Positions 11,891-23,653 of a stretch of DNA of 64,000 nt are shown here, piece by piece (position 1 is the first letter of the stretch; each line of letters begins with the position of its first letter). Both the position numbers and the translations under genes were made by a program. Source of the DNA: Zanthoxylum bungeanum (lineage: Eukaryota; Streptophyta; Magnoliopsida; Sapindales; Rutaceae); assembly GCA_019454045.1 (NCBI GenBank), contig SKCR01038123.1, forward strand, positions 62,001 through 126,000, in the 5' to 3' direction. The notes beneath the pieces are model-generated. The model was not told where the DNA came from. It searched no databases and worked only from the letters and a program-made list of their open reading frames with translations.

Positions 11891-13299
11891 AGAGTATCGG
11901 CCCCGAAATAATATCTTATAATGTTTGTGATTTTTGCTTTAGTTAACCTTGTAAAAATTTGATTTTACCAAAGATATTATTAGAGTTAGATAATGATTTG
12001 GTGTCTTCCTTCACTCACTACCTTTTTATAGCCCAAAGGAAAAGCTGTGAAGACATCTAGATAATCATTTTCTCGAAGCTTACCTTGGAGTATATTTAAA
12101 GTGATAGACTAATTTTTATGATCAGTTGTTTATTCCTATCACCAAGGCGATTAGAGCCTAAGAGGTAAGGGTATTTAAGAGAGTTCATTCCACCCTGCAT
12201 CTGAGGAATTTTCAATAGAAGAATCCATTTGACAGTTATTCATTTATTGTGAAGTCGTTTTCGCTCAAAGCGGCGAATCATTATATGGTACTATCACTCG
12301 TTGGCACGTACCTTAAGGTATAAAAAAGGTGCGCTCACTTGGTCGCTCGAACCCTTGAGTGGGGAGACCTAGTTGTGGGCAATCTTTCACCGACGGGAGC
12401 CTTAATCTATACTCATATAAACCTGCATGTGAACCATAGTTGTATGACCTATAGAAGCCACCCTTTTATGCTTGTGTTTGGGACCATCATCATTTGGATT
12501 CAGTTGGACTTCCTGTCATGAGATGTGCACTTGTTGAGTTATTTAAACTGGGACGAGTTTATGTCTTATGATAATTGGGCCAAAAGCTTCTAAAATGTTT
12601 ATTGGCCACTTTGTGTTTGGGCCCCAAATCATTGGAAGTTGTTTAGCCACGTTATTGCAAAAGTGTAAACCTATTGGGCCTTTTTCAACTGGGACAAGTT
12701 TACACCTCGCAATAATATGATTTAATACTCTGAATTGATAATGGGCCAACTTATATGAAAACCTTGATGGGTTTAGAAAGTCCAAACTTGATCCAAATAT
12801 GCTAGAAGCATGAGTTCGATATCTGCACTGGCTTTCATCCAGAGAGGATACGCCTTGTTACGGCATATTTGTATACTTTTGGATGCTTCTAAGTTCATCC
12901 CTATGACCACGGTTGTCGAAATCCCAATTCTTCATTTATAGACAATAGCGTGATCCATAATAGGCTTAGTCCAAGTTGTTAATGGGCGGTCTTTGTCTTT
13001 TACCGATGGAAAGGGACAGAAGCGATCGAGGTTCACCCCGTAGCATAGGAGAGAGCGATTTTTTATACCTTGCATCAGTGCATATAATAAGCCATATCTA
13101 GAACTAAAAATAGGCTTACCGCGAGTGTGGGAGAAATAAGGTTGGAAAGGTAGATTCTGTTTGATCACCTCATGCATTCTATATATATTTCATGCATCGC
13201 ATGCATACATGTACTATGCTAACTCATAGTTTTAAAGTTGCCATAGATTTCCAATGGGTTAGAGAGGAAGGAAAACTCGTCAAAAGACCGTTAGCGAAC
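11891..13299 (+). other. Leader of Ogre-1 between primer site and gag
   Basis: Non-coding leader, aligned in pieces with 62352-63290 of Ogre-2. It contains a hairpin conserved in both copies (12652-12715) and a direct repeat of AACTGGGAC-RAGTTTA blocks (12546 and about 12687). The additional sense ORF some Ogre elements carry here is not visible; antisense ORFs seen in both copies look like by-products of the repeat sequence. Confidence 0.6.
12652..12715 (+). repeat. Conserved long-stem hairpin in the Ogre leader
   Basis: TTATTGC(12652)-AAAA-GTGTAAAC(12663) pairs with GTTTACAC(12698)-CTC-GCAATAA(12709): 8 + 7 perfect pairs around a small internal loop, with a 27-nt terminal loop. Ogre-2 has the same structure at 63056-63117 with one T-G pair and one mismatch. 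Confidence 0.6.
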
Positions 13300-14555
13300 A
13301 TGAGTGAGTCCGATAACGAGGGTTCTCACATGGATCAGTTGGAGACTAATCTCACTAAGATTATCGAGCAGTTCCAAGCTTTGACCACCGTCGTGGCCAC
13401 TATGGCAGTGTCCCGTGCAAGAGGGGCATGAAACTCTGATAATGTCAGGCGTGAAGAGCATCCGATCAGGATGAGTGATGAGATCATTATTTTTGATGAT
13501 GACATGACTGAGTATGCCGCGGGAAGGGTAGCCGAGTCTTAGGCCAAATTGTAGAAACTCAGGGATCAGTCAGTTACCCGCAAGATGAGGGGTAAGTATG
13601 AGGATTTTCTAGACTACGTGGCGATGACGTTTGAGGATCAGTTGCCCTCTCAATTCAAGATGCCAGACATAGCCAAGTTCAACGGGAACGGGGACCCTAG
13701 GGTTCATATCCGACAGTATGTTTCTGTGATGAGTTCGGTGAGGCTGTTGAAGCGTCAGGTTCAGAAAATGTTTGGGATGTCACTTGAGGGAGCACCCGTG
13801 GTTTGGTATCATGGCCTTAAGAGGAAGGTCAATGATGATCAGAGGGCATTGGCGGATGCCTTTCTGAATCAGTATGTCACAGACTTAGAGATCGACTTAT
13901 CGCTTTGTGACTTGGAGAATACCAAACAGAAGCCGAAGGAGAGCTTCAAGGATTATGTATATCGCTGGAGGAGCCAACTTTTGAAAATGCAGACCCGACC
14001 CTCGGAGAAGGACCAGATCAAGATAATCATCAAGGGTACTAAGCCTTCTATTTATGGCAAGCTGAGGAGGATAACCTCTATGATTGGCGATTTTTAACAG
14101 TTGAGGGAGACTATTATGGACATTAAGGAGGAAGAAACTGAGAATAGAAAGTTTTATAGCCTGAATAGAAGAACCATCGGGGGGCCTTCGGGAACCAACC
14201 CACTTCTGCTAAAGTTTCCGCCATTAGGAATAGGTGATTTTCTAACCTGAGTAAGCCTTTTCTAAGGTGCTCGAGAAGTTCAAGAGACAATGACTCCTAA
14301 AACCCTTAGAAGCTAGACCACTTCCCAACCATCCACCACCACACCTCAATATGAACCTATATTGCCATTACCACCAGCAAAAAAGGCCATGACACCGACA
14401 ACTGCGCCCGCGTAAGACATGAAATCCAAGACCTCATTGACTCCTATAAAATACCTGACCTAGAAAAAGAACAACCCAACACACAGAGAAAACCCTACCC
14501 AACTATCACTCCGTTCCACCACCCACATATATGATTAAGTCCGTACTACCCGAAA
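13300..14555 (+). pseudogene. gag: Ogre-1 gag, interrupted by stops
   Basis: Gag of the Tat/Ogre type. The start is the ATG at 13300 (MSESDNEGSHMD), shared with 63291 in Ogre-2. The frame continues through stops at 13429, about 13540 and 13552, then is open from 13585 to 14094 with the Retrotrans_gag core ('KFNGNGDPRVHIRQYVSVMS', 'LEGAPVVWYHGL'). A further stop ends it at 14095. Downstream, in another frame, the typical Ogre block H-D-T-D-N-C-A...H-E-I-Q-D-L-I-D-S is readable at about 14392-14455. Antisense ORFs here have no support. Confidence 0.82.
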
Positions 14556-14559
14556 CCCT

Positions 14560-15239
14560 TGTCCTCCAAATCTTTGAGTGCAAAGCCTTTTGCATGGGGA
14601 TTTGGGATAGTAGTAGTGAAGATGAGATGAAGTAGGGGAAGAATTTCTGCGAGAACTTCTCAAGCAGTGATGAAGAGGAGGTGAATGGGATGACGTGCAG
14701 TGGACATTTTTACGGTGATGTAGCGGAGAAAGGTAAGAAAGTGTTGGTAGAAGGTAGGGAAGTGACAAAGAACGTGGATAATACTGAAAGAGATGTTCTG
14801 ATACGTCAGTTGAAGAAGACTCAAGCACAAGTGAGTATTTGGGAGTTATTGTGTGCATCTCAAGATCATAGGTGCGCCATGGTGGAAGATTTGAGTAAGA
14901 TAGTGGTACCAGAGGATGACAACCCCGCAATGTTCATAGGGTCGGTACAGAAGGAAGCTTTGCAAGTGATAACATTCTCTAAGGAAGAACTCCCGTTGGA
15001 GGGAAGAGATCAGAATATGCCACTGTTCATTAGAGCAGAAGTGAAGGGAAAGAAGACATCTTGTGTGATGGTGGATGATGGCTCATCTATCAATGTGTGC
15101 CCTTTGAAGATTTTATCGAGGTTGGGCCTGAAGACGACAGATTTGAGTCCCTCTAACATGACTATCAAGGCGTCTGATGATAGTAAGCGGGGAGTAGAGG
15201 GCACATTTGCGGTGGTAGTCAAGGCAGGCCCAATGGAGT
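14560..15239 (+). pseudogene. pol: Ogre-1 protease region, truncated
   Basis: The frame from 14681 is open through the retropepsin-like domain. The active site reads D-D-G-S-S (in 'VMVDDGSSINVCPL', about 15068-15109) where Asp-Ser/Asn-Gly is usual, followed by 'LGLKTTDLSPSNMTIKA' as in other Tat/Ogre proteases. After 'VVVKAGPM' homology ends at about 15235 and the ORF runs on into an unrelated LTR fragment to 15337; those last residues are not protease. Confidence 0.78.
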
Positions 15240-15582
15240 CCTGGGTCGAGCATGGGTCCTTACGTCCCTGTGTACAGTTTTTTTTTTTGTACTTGTATTC
15301 TTATTTGTATAAGTCATGTAATAGTATTTTTCTTTGAGCTCTGCCGGAGGCCAATTAGTTTATATTTTTTTCTTTGAGTTCAGACCTGAGGCCTTGATAT
15401 TGTTGTTGATGTTCCGGCCTGAGGCCGATGTTTTGGGTTCTTGTTGTATTGGATGCTGGCCACAGGCCAGGTTGCATGATGTTACGAATACATCATGCCG
15501 AAATTTCGTTAGAATCAGAGGCTTATGGAGATGGGTTTTCCTGTCTCCTGCCGGTAGCATCCTGGTCTAGGCGGGATGTTAC
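15240..15582 (+). repeat. T-LTR fragment in inverted orientation to its neighbour
   Basis: Its reverse complement starts TGTAACATCCCGCC at 15582 and aligns with the left end of the solo T-LTR at 53419 (shared blocks: the gap around CAGGAGACAGGAAAACCC, and the later ACCCAGGACTC). It stops at about 15240 against Ogre-1 protease. It contains several GGCCTCAGGCC-type palindromes. Only about 340 bp of the terminus is left. Confidence 0.75.
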
Positions 15583-18500
15583 ATATGTAAACATTAACTA
15601 GGCCTCAGGCCTGAACTCAATGATAAAAGTGTAAATACTTAGCCTCCGGCCAGAACTCAAAAATAAAACTAAGCTATTACAACTTTTACATATGAGATAC
15701 CAATCCAATAACATATACAAAGGTCGTGAGGACCCATAACTCAACCCAGGACTCAAAGACTCCCTTGACTGCAATTGAGGCGATCCATTATCTTCAAAGT
15801 CTTCACCAAAATCCTATGGCTCGACATAACCGCTATTGACCTGCAAAACTATAAACTGTTGTGGTGTGAGTCATGATGACTCAGTAAGTAATCATGCAAA
15901 AGCTTAAAAAGTTTGAATTAATTGTCTATTTCTTATTCATTTCACAAACCTGTCATTTTGTTACTGTACCTTTAACTGATCACCACCTGCAAAATTTCTG
16001 TTTGTTATTTACACTTTCAAATATAATATATATATATTATATCCAATTCTTATGTCATCAACATATTAAGCTCCATCATGCTATTGATACACTACACTAA
16101 ATTCTGCTTACTTCTATACTCATTACTAATCTGGTTCAGGTTCAGGTATTTGTTATAACTTTCTCTCTACGCTATCTTGAAATATCAACAGATCGGACAA
16201 ATAGAATATTATTCACTTAATCATTAATCCACTATCACTGATCATGTATATGTTACCATTTCATTATTATCTGGCATTCTTACAATATGTTCTTTCTAGG
16301 TAAGCATAAAACTACTACCTTTATCATTGATACATTTAAATAAGATCATGCTACTATGCACTCGTACTTTTCAAATATTATTTCTATATGAACACGCTAT
16401 ACACAAAGTTAACCGTCTATGCACACTGATACAGACATGTCACATGTATTAATGCCAACTATATGCTTTCAAATGATAACTAGCATGTATGATTTATATG
16501 CATAATTTGTGAACTATCATCAAACTTTAATATGTAATATAATTTAGAAGATACTTCTTGAAAACCTTTTCTAAAGACTATTCCTGAAAACTGTTTTCTG
16601 AAACTCTTTCTGAAAGTCTCTTTATAAAACTAGGCTTGCTGAAAACATCCTTAAATCTCTAGTTTCTGAAAACTGTCTCAAAAACCTGTTTTCTGAAAAT
16701 TGTTTACTAAAAACTGAGTTCTGAAATCTGGATAAAGAAAATATGAAAACTTTATACTGGAGATCTGAAAATTTTAAAAAAGAATTATTTAAAAAAAAAA
16801 CTTATTTATGAAAACTGTATACTGAAAACTGAAAATACTCGATGCCCAGGACAACAACTCAACTGGCAGCATCGCTGAAATCTGACAAGATGCCCAGGAC
16901 AACAACTCAATTGGCAGCATCTCTGAGGCTGGTGGTGCCCTACGTCCAGGACACAACTCAACTGGCAATGTCGAGCTATACACCCAGGACAAAAACGCAA
17001 CTGGCAGTGTAGCCACCACTAGGGACCAAGTACATGATCCTAATCGCCATCCTGGCCCCACATGTGCACATGTTCTCTGTAACCATCAATTCCAACTGTA
17101 ATAGTTACATAATGGAGTGAGGTTTTACCTCATGCCCCGAAAATATGAAACCGTAAATAAACTTTTAAAAACTTAGATCAAATCCCAAACTGTAAAGAAC
17201 ATCTGTCAAAACATTTGAAAACTAGCCTTTGTAATACTTTGAAACTTAAACACTTTTTGCTTCAACTTAACTTCTGAAAACCATAACATGTAGTTATGCT
17301 TATGTATTTCTCATGCTTCTTCCTATTCTAGCCATGATTTCCTATATATATATATATATATATGCACATGTATATATTTATGCATACTCTATGCACAAAT
17401 AAAACTTATCCTTGTATATTGTCATATTCATATATACTTGCATACATATATGTAAATACGTTCTTACTTTATCTCTATTGAATTCTAAAATGTATCTCAG
17501 ACTAGTATGCATATAAACATGACATGCCTTTCAAAAACACGGTTACTTATACTAACATGCTCATATTTCCTAATATTCATCACAGCATAATTTCATTCAC
17601 ATTCTTTTATACTACTCAGGTTCATAACCTACTTTATCGGGCAACCTTATATACACATATGTGCATACACACACGTATCTAAATATCCAACTATACTTAT
17701 AAAATAAAGACATATATATTTCATTCTTTACAAGCATCCATCATGCAAACTTAAATTAACATTTTTTAGCATTTCATCTATAATACCATATCATAACCTT
17801 TTACATTTTACCTTTATCTTTGTTAAATCGGTTAATGGCTATACTTATTAGTAAATATACACATTCGTTCAATTTACATTTTCCTTATCAAGAAAGTATA
17901 TTTATAAATCACACTCGCCATTACATCTTTTAAGCTTTAAACCAATTCCATAGGGTGTAGTTCTGCAACCTCCAAACCCAAGTCTCATTGTATTTGGCTC
18001 GTCAGAATTTACTCACATTTCACATATACACAAATACTTATCATTCTTAAACTTTTCACTCTTTGGCATACTGATATCTTATTTGCGTATTTATCCTTAT
18101 ATATATATATATATATCTTTTAAGTCTATGGTTATGCATATACTTATGAAATTAATTAATATCTATCTTAAAAATATAGCATCTCACAAGTACTCATTAC
18201 ATGAATTACTTACCTGGCAATGCGAACACTCATGATCCGGGTCTGATATGTCAAAACAAATAACAACACAAGGTCAGCACCGCTATTTGCGGAACTTTCA
18301 ATTTATCTATAAAACTTCCGGACCTTTTCAGAATACACGAATCCTTTCTAATTCTACGATTCGAATTCCAATACTCTAATATGCCTTTCTATACCATTCT
18401 ACGCTAGCTAGATAGCTTAGATTCTCATTCTACGAGTTTGCGGTAAAACTAGCGAAAACGTTTCTGCAAACTCTACGGAAGGGTCTCGAACCCTCCGAAC

Positions 18501-19610
18501 TTATCCAGAGAGTTACTTAATTACCCTCGTAATACCATAATTATATCATCTTCATGACTACGGTCATCTACGCTCAGTCGCGCGAGAAACTCCATTTTTC
18601 CGGAAACTCGTTAATTCTACGGATCGATCTAATCTATTTAGTTTCTCCCCGGATTCTATCACATTTATCGTTTTAACATATTAAAACAAATCCATTTCAT
18701 TTCATGCTAATTAGCTACACTACGGAACTACTGGAAACAACCGAATATAAAACTGTAAACTTTAAAATAATAAATTCTAAACGGAGAGTCGTACCGAAAT
18801 TCCGAGGCCATATTCGGACTCCCATCAGCCATACGAACGCGCTGGTATCATCGAAATTCCGATCGGAGTTACTGTTCATTTTAGGTACTATTCATGCACT
18901 GCTTTTCCGCCTCGTTTCGAGTGCCTCCAGTAGCTATTCTGTAAAAAAACTCCGTATACTCGTAGTACTCATTGAGGGCTTCGATTTAGTAGGTGGATCG
19001 GGCCGTGAATCTAGCCGACGAGCCTGGATCGGGAACCTCAAAACCGCGTCTGTCTTCTCCTCCCTGCGCTGTTTCCGGCCACCGTTGGCCTGAACGCCGG
19101 CCATTGCATGGTCGGCCTTCCTCCGACAATCCCCCCTTGTGGGGTCGCACATCACCGGTGACACTCCCTCTCTATCTCCACGCGTTGCGCCTCTCATTTC
19201 CTTTTTTTGTTTTGTTTTCTGTATTAGGCAATAATAATAAAAATAATAAACAAATATCTAAAATCCAGAAATGACTAAAATGCCACCACTAAGAAGGGTA
19301 TTTTCGTTCAACATGAAAGTTGTTCATCTCGGAAAAATGAGTCCGATGGTTCAAAAATCAACTCAATCGGAGTTCGTTTTGCTAATTTCGTGCCCAAAAC
19401 TGTAAACTTTAAGCATATAGTAAAAATCGCGTAACTGATTCTTGGTCCCACTCGTTTTCCAATGCGACGAATATCATTTCATATTATTTCATATTATTCT
19501 GATCCATATTCCATCACTTAAACACTTATTCCTCATTATCATTCTATTCCAAGACTATATCGTCAGTCTGAGAATCTTCTAAAACAGTCCCGAAAATCTG
19601 GGATGTTACA
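15583..19610 (-). repeat. T-LTR, nearly complete (about 4.0 kb)
   Basis: Aligns from its first base with the interior of the solo T-LTR at 53419-57774, lacking roughly the first 190 bp, and ends GGATGTTACA at 19610. Orientation is inferred: read on the minus strand it starts TGTAACATCCCAGATTTTC, as many gypsy (Tekay/Del-like) LTRs do. It contains a CTGAAAACTG-rich stretch (16550-16840), a hairpin array (16841-17010), the palindrome ACATGTGCACATGT (17060-17073), an (AT)n run (17343-17365) and a GC-rich block (about 18990-19200). No conserved coding sequence seen. Confidence 0.72.
16841..17010. repeat. Tandem hairpin array in T-LTR, copy 1 (four units)
   Basis: Units start at 16841, 16889, 16942 and 16980. 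Each has an outer stem (GATGC/GCATC, GATGC/GCATC, ACGT/ATGT, ACAC/GTGT), an inner stem CCAG/CTGG (TTGG in unit 2), a 2-nt CA bulge on the 3' side and a 12-13 nt loop of the type GACAACAACTCAA. Outer stems change between units but stay paired. The homologous array in the other T-LTR is at 54694-54881. Confidence 0.8.
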
Positions 19611-20801
19611 TTAAGAATATTGAAGATTACCTCAAAATCTCCAACATCCTTAAGCTTTCTTGATTTCATCACTTTCTTTCAAGTTTCTTCAAGGAAATAT
19701 TTTGGGATCCTTCTAAAATGGTGGAAACTTTGGCCAAGACAACTTATGAAAGAGGAAATAATTTCCACCTTTTTTTATTTGTCTTGGGCGAAATTAAGAG
19801 GGAGGGGCATTTTTATCATTTTCAAAATTTAATCAAATTAAAGAATCCAAATTCAATTTGACAACCATTTACTTTAATAAGGCCAAGTGTAATAATTTAG
19901 GCTCAGCCATTTTTCTACTAAATGATGACATTAGATATTTTATTTTTAATTATTTAATAGTTTAAAAATTAATTAAATAAATAAATAAATAAATAAATAA
20001 TATAAATATAAATATCTATATATATTTATTTTTTTTACATTAAATAAAAATACATATATTAATAACATTTGTCAAAATCTCATTTGATAATTAATTAATA
20101 TGTATCTAATAAATTTTGTATCAAATACAAATATATATTAATTAATAATTGACTGAAATACCCCTATGCATGTATTTTTTTCGATTAGCCGTTAAATGAT
20201 TCGAATTAACTTATTTAATCCAATAAAATATTATGGATAATCAGTCTTATTCATAAAGCGTTGCCCAAGTGCTAAACGAGTACACTTCATATTGTGAGAC
20301 TCTATAAGTTTAGGTTTATCCATCACAAAATCAAATTACATGTCTATAATACACTCACTCGTAAATTATGACAAACACGTATAATCTCGCTAAACTATAC
20401 AAGTCGAGGTCATTGCATACGTATAATCCCTTCGTCACAGGCTATTCATATTATACTGGGGATATAGATAGGTACGTCAAATCCCCAAGGTATAATATAG
20501 TTGACTTATAAATTTACGATCTCTAAATAACACTCGAAACTCACTTCCAAAGTATGCCACAACCATGGACTTACTAGATCGCAAACGCATACAAGTACCC
20601 ATGCCATGTACACAAGACTAACAGATTCTATCTGATACTTACAGGATATCATAAGCATCAGTCCACACTCAACGAGAAGACAGAGGTCTGATCTAAATAG
20701 AACGGTGACCTGACCACCATCAAAGTGTGGAGGATGTCTCATATATCCACAGTGTTATTGTAAGTCGAAAGACCACTATGCTACTCGACTCGACAAGATT
20801 T
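19611..20801 (-). repeat. Copia-C-type LTR fragment
   Basis: Aligns with the copia-C 5' LTR interior (about 58010-59235), most clearly from 20080 to 20801. It lacks both ends: the left side meets the T-LTR at 19610 and the right side meets an inverted LTR start at 20802. Contains an (AAAT)n run at about 19974-20000. No gene seen. Confidence 0.6.
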
Positions 20802-21164
20802 TATTAGGGTTGGTGCTTTAAATGCCAATTTCTCTTGTATTTCCCTGTAAATACTTATGTAAATATTTTATTGTGAATAAAATACACAATTTCTTTAATA
20901 TATCTTCTTTTATTATATGGTAAAGAAGTACATGACCATAGAATGATTAATTATAATATTATTGCAAAAGCATCGCAACTGTCATTAAATTGTTTCATAT
21001 CAGTATCATTCTTAAACTGTTCCTGATCAAGGTTTATAATTACTTGGTCAGTAAGTAAATTCATAGAGACCGGTATATATCGTATATTGGAATATTGGAT
21101 TCCAATGGTTTCTCAACGAACTATGAGTCTCGAGAGACTTATATAGACTCATATAGGCATATAG
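20802..21164 (+). repeat. LTR-like fragment starting TATTAGGGTTGG
   Basis: Begins with a sequence like the TGTTAGGGTTGG terminus of copia-C (59698, minus strand), but in the opposite direction to the neighbouring fragment. It is cut at about 21165 where Athila-O coding sequence begins. It is only weakly like the copia-C LTR after the first 12 bases, so it may belong to another copia family. Confidence 0.35.
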
Positions 21165-21552
21165 TTAAGTTCGCTTTTGATAAATTCTGCTATTATCTGT
21201 TGGGTCTGAAAGTGATGGTCTACACAGATCATTCAGAAATCAAATACTTAATCATGAAGAAAGATGCAAAACCCAGATTGATCCGTTGGATACTTATACT
21301 GCAAGAATTTGACGTGGAGATCCGAGACAAGAAAGGGACAGAAAACCAAGTGGTAAATCATTTATCGAGGATCGAGAATGGATAAACAGCTGGCAAAGAA
21401 CTGAAAATCAAAGAAACTTTTCCATATGAACAGTTGTTTGACAGGAAACAACACAAAGCTCCTTGGTACACTAACTAGTTCAACTACATAGTATCAGGAA
21501 AATGGTCGTTGGAATGGACAACGCAGCAACAGTAGAAATTCTTCAAGAAAGT
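21165..21552 (+). pseudogene. pol: Athila-O RNase H end (pol fragment 1)
   Basis: Encodes the RNase H part of gypsy pol, starting at 'FAFDKF' and including '[10 protein letters not shown]' and '[15 protein letters not shown]', nearly the same as the Athila-Y protein at 28140-27930. Stops follow at 21382 and beyond. The fragment ends where Athila-Y inserted and continues at 34057. Confidence 0.85.
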
Positions 21553-23653
21553 TGATCAGCGTAATCACACACGTATAATGCAAGCGCACGTATCGTTCAA
21601 GTAGTTTAAAAAGTATCGATCCCACGAGGACTTAATACCTAATTTATTAATTTAACTGAGGCTAAACGATTACTGGTATCTAACAAATTGTTTGATTTGA
21701 TTTGAAATGACGATGATTCTAAATTTAAAAACAAGTAAATAAAATTGCGCAAAAGAATACTGAAGAAAAATTCAAATTTATAAAACTATCCAGGGTTGTG
21801 ATTTATTCCAATATTATTTAAAAGATGAAGTGGTTATCTTATTCTTGGGTAATATATTGATTTATTAACCTGGAACACTAAATTATGTAAACGCCTCTTC
21901 CGATGGTCAATTACAAATACCTAGTATAATCCAATTGAACCATATGTCTATGTCAACCAAATTACCTAGATTCATTAAGATTAAGTTCCAATTATGGCTA
22001 CCCCCGCCCGACAGGTATGTTCCTATCCTGTAAGGAAATCTATTAAAGGGTTATATATCCTCAAGGAAGATCGTGGGCTATTGAGTCTAAGGTCTTAAAC
22101 AAAATCCATTTTCCAAGTTCATTTTCAGTTTACCTAATCAATTTTATTAATGGCCAGTTAATTAAAAATCATTAAAATTAAGACTCAATAAATAAATCTT
22201 TATATTACCCAAACTATAATTTAACCCCTTATAAACCGGTAATATTGGATTTCATCACAACCCCAGATATCTAACTTAGTTACGACACATAACTAGGGCT
22301 AATGAAATAAAAGACATCAAATTAAAATGCTGAAAAGTAATTGCGGTAAAGTAAAAGCTGAAAAGTAAATTACAATAAATTAAATGCTAAGGTAAAAGGA
22401 ATTAACTTCTACTATTTACTATTTAGATATCTCCCATAAATATAACATATAAACTTGTGATAATTTACCAACCAGCCATATAGGCGGTAACCTGATTAAG
22501 TCAAATTAAGTCCAACCAGCCATTAAGGCGGTAACAATAATTGTCCATAATCCAGCCATATAGGCGGAACCAAAATAAACCTGCCATATAGGCGGTAAGA
22601 AGCTTTAATTACCAACCGACCAATCTAGCGTATCCTTATTTAGTCAGGTTTGACCAGATTAAAATGAATTACCAACCAGCCAATATAGCGGTATCCTTGT
22701 TAAGTCAAATTTTAAATAATGAATATATTATAATTATGGGAGATTAATCTAAATATCAATAATAAAAGCTTTACCTTTCACCCCAGCAAAGGAGAATTGC
22801 CTCCGCATTGCTTGAAAAATAAAAACTGCAATAGTAAAGAAAGGAAATGATTGTACGTAAAAGTAAATTGCGGAAAGTAAAAACTAAAAAGTAAAGAAAA
22901 GAAAGTGCGAAAGTAGAAATTAATTACTGAAAGCTATAAATAAATAAAAAAGATACAATCTTTTATTTATTCATTAGGAAATTTCAAAGAAAAAGTATGA
23001 ATTTTACAAATGAAATGACTTGGTATTTATAGGCAAAATTTTGCCTTCCATCAAATCATCCATCAAATTCTACACCAAATCCATTATTAATTTCTCCACT
23101 AATTTCTCAACCAAATCCATAATTGCTCCACTAATTGCTTATCTTGTTTGGTGATGATTTGATAATTTTTATTAATTATTTATTAATTTTATATTTTGCT
23201 TTGAAAATGATTGATAATGACTTTAATAATTACACACCACACACTTCTGGATGGTTCATCAATTCGGTCATGAAATCATCAGAATTCGAAAATATTTTCT
23301 CTTTCACAGTTGTAGATATTCGAGTCTTCTTTAATCTGGCACTTGAATCAGCTCAATCCGATATCGGAGTAAAAAGTTATGCCCGAAATACGACAGATAT
23401 GAAAAACTGGAATTTCCAAAACTGCACTTCGTCAAAACGCCCTTTCAAGTTTCCAATCTCCAAAATTAATATATCAAGTCCAATAATTGCCCTCAATTGA
23501 CCCACATTTCGTCCTAAATGATTTCATTGAGTCCCGATATTATTTTATCTGCAAAATAAAATAAAACATATCAAAACGTTCAATAAACCCGAGAAACTAA
23601 ACAAAATATTAAGTTGAAGGGGCGGTAAATAGTGATATATTTTCCGCTCATCA
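21553..23653 (-). repeat. 3' LTR of Athila-Y (2101 bp)
   Basis: Starts TGATCAGCG and ends CGCTCATCA on the + strand. It has six irregularly spaced units near CCAGCCATATAGGCGG between 22482 and 22690. The ORF at 23135-23500 is not kept in the other LTR and is not a gene. Confidence 0.93.

Larger units (their letters stand above)
8480..15239 (+). mobile_element. Ogre-1: 5' half of an Ogre/Tat-type gypsy retrotransposon
   Basis: Contains a long 5' LTR, a primer site matching tRNA-Arg(ACG), a long leader, gag and protease, all on the + strand and aligning with Ogre-2 at 59801-64000. Sequence stops abruptly in the protease coding region at about 15235-15240, where a T-LTR fragment begins; reverse transcriptase, integrase and 3' LTR are absent. 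Large LTRs, the Arg primer site and the style of Gag and protease are characteristic of the Tat/Ogre branch of Ty3/gypsy elements. Confidence 0.82.

Noticed and set aside
12543..12785. Antisense ORF shared by both Ogre leaders (also 62947-63213)
   Set aside because: The similarity follows from the shared repeats and hairpin; no ATG context, domain or codon-type conservation to support a gene.
16841..17010. CRISPR-like or minisatellite array
   Set aside because: Units are hairpins within an LTR of a plant retrotransposon, with unequal spacing and changing stems; no cas genes and a eukaryotic setting.
18704..19274. Overlapping ORFs in the GC-rich part of the T-LTR
   Set aside because: Frames differ in the other T-LTR (57001-57446); GC-rich sequence simply has fewer stops.
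20805..20815. Telomere-like TTAGGG
   Set aside because: A single occurrence at an LTR start; no tandem array.
23135..23500. 121-codon ORF in the Athila-Y 3' LTR
   Set aside because: Broken in the 5' LTR by small indels; non-coding LTR sequence.
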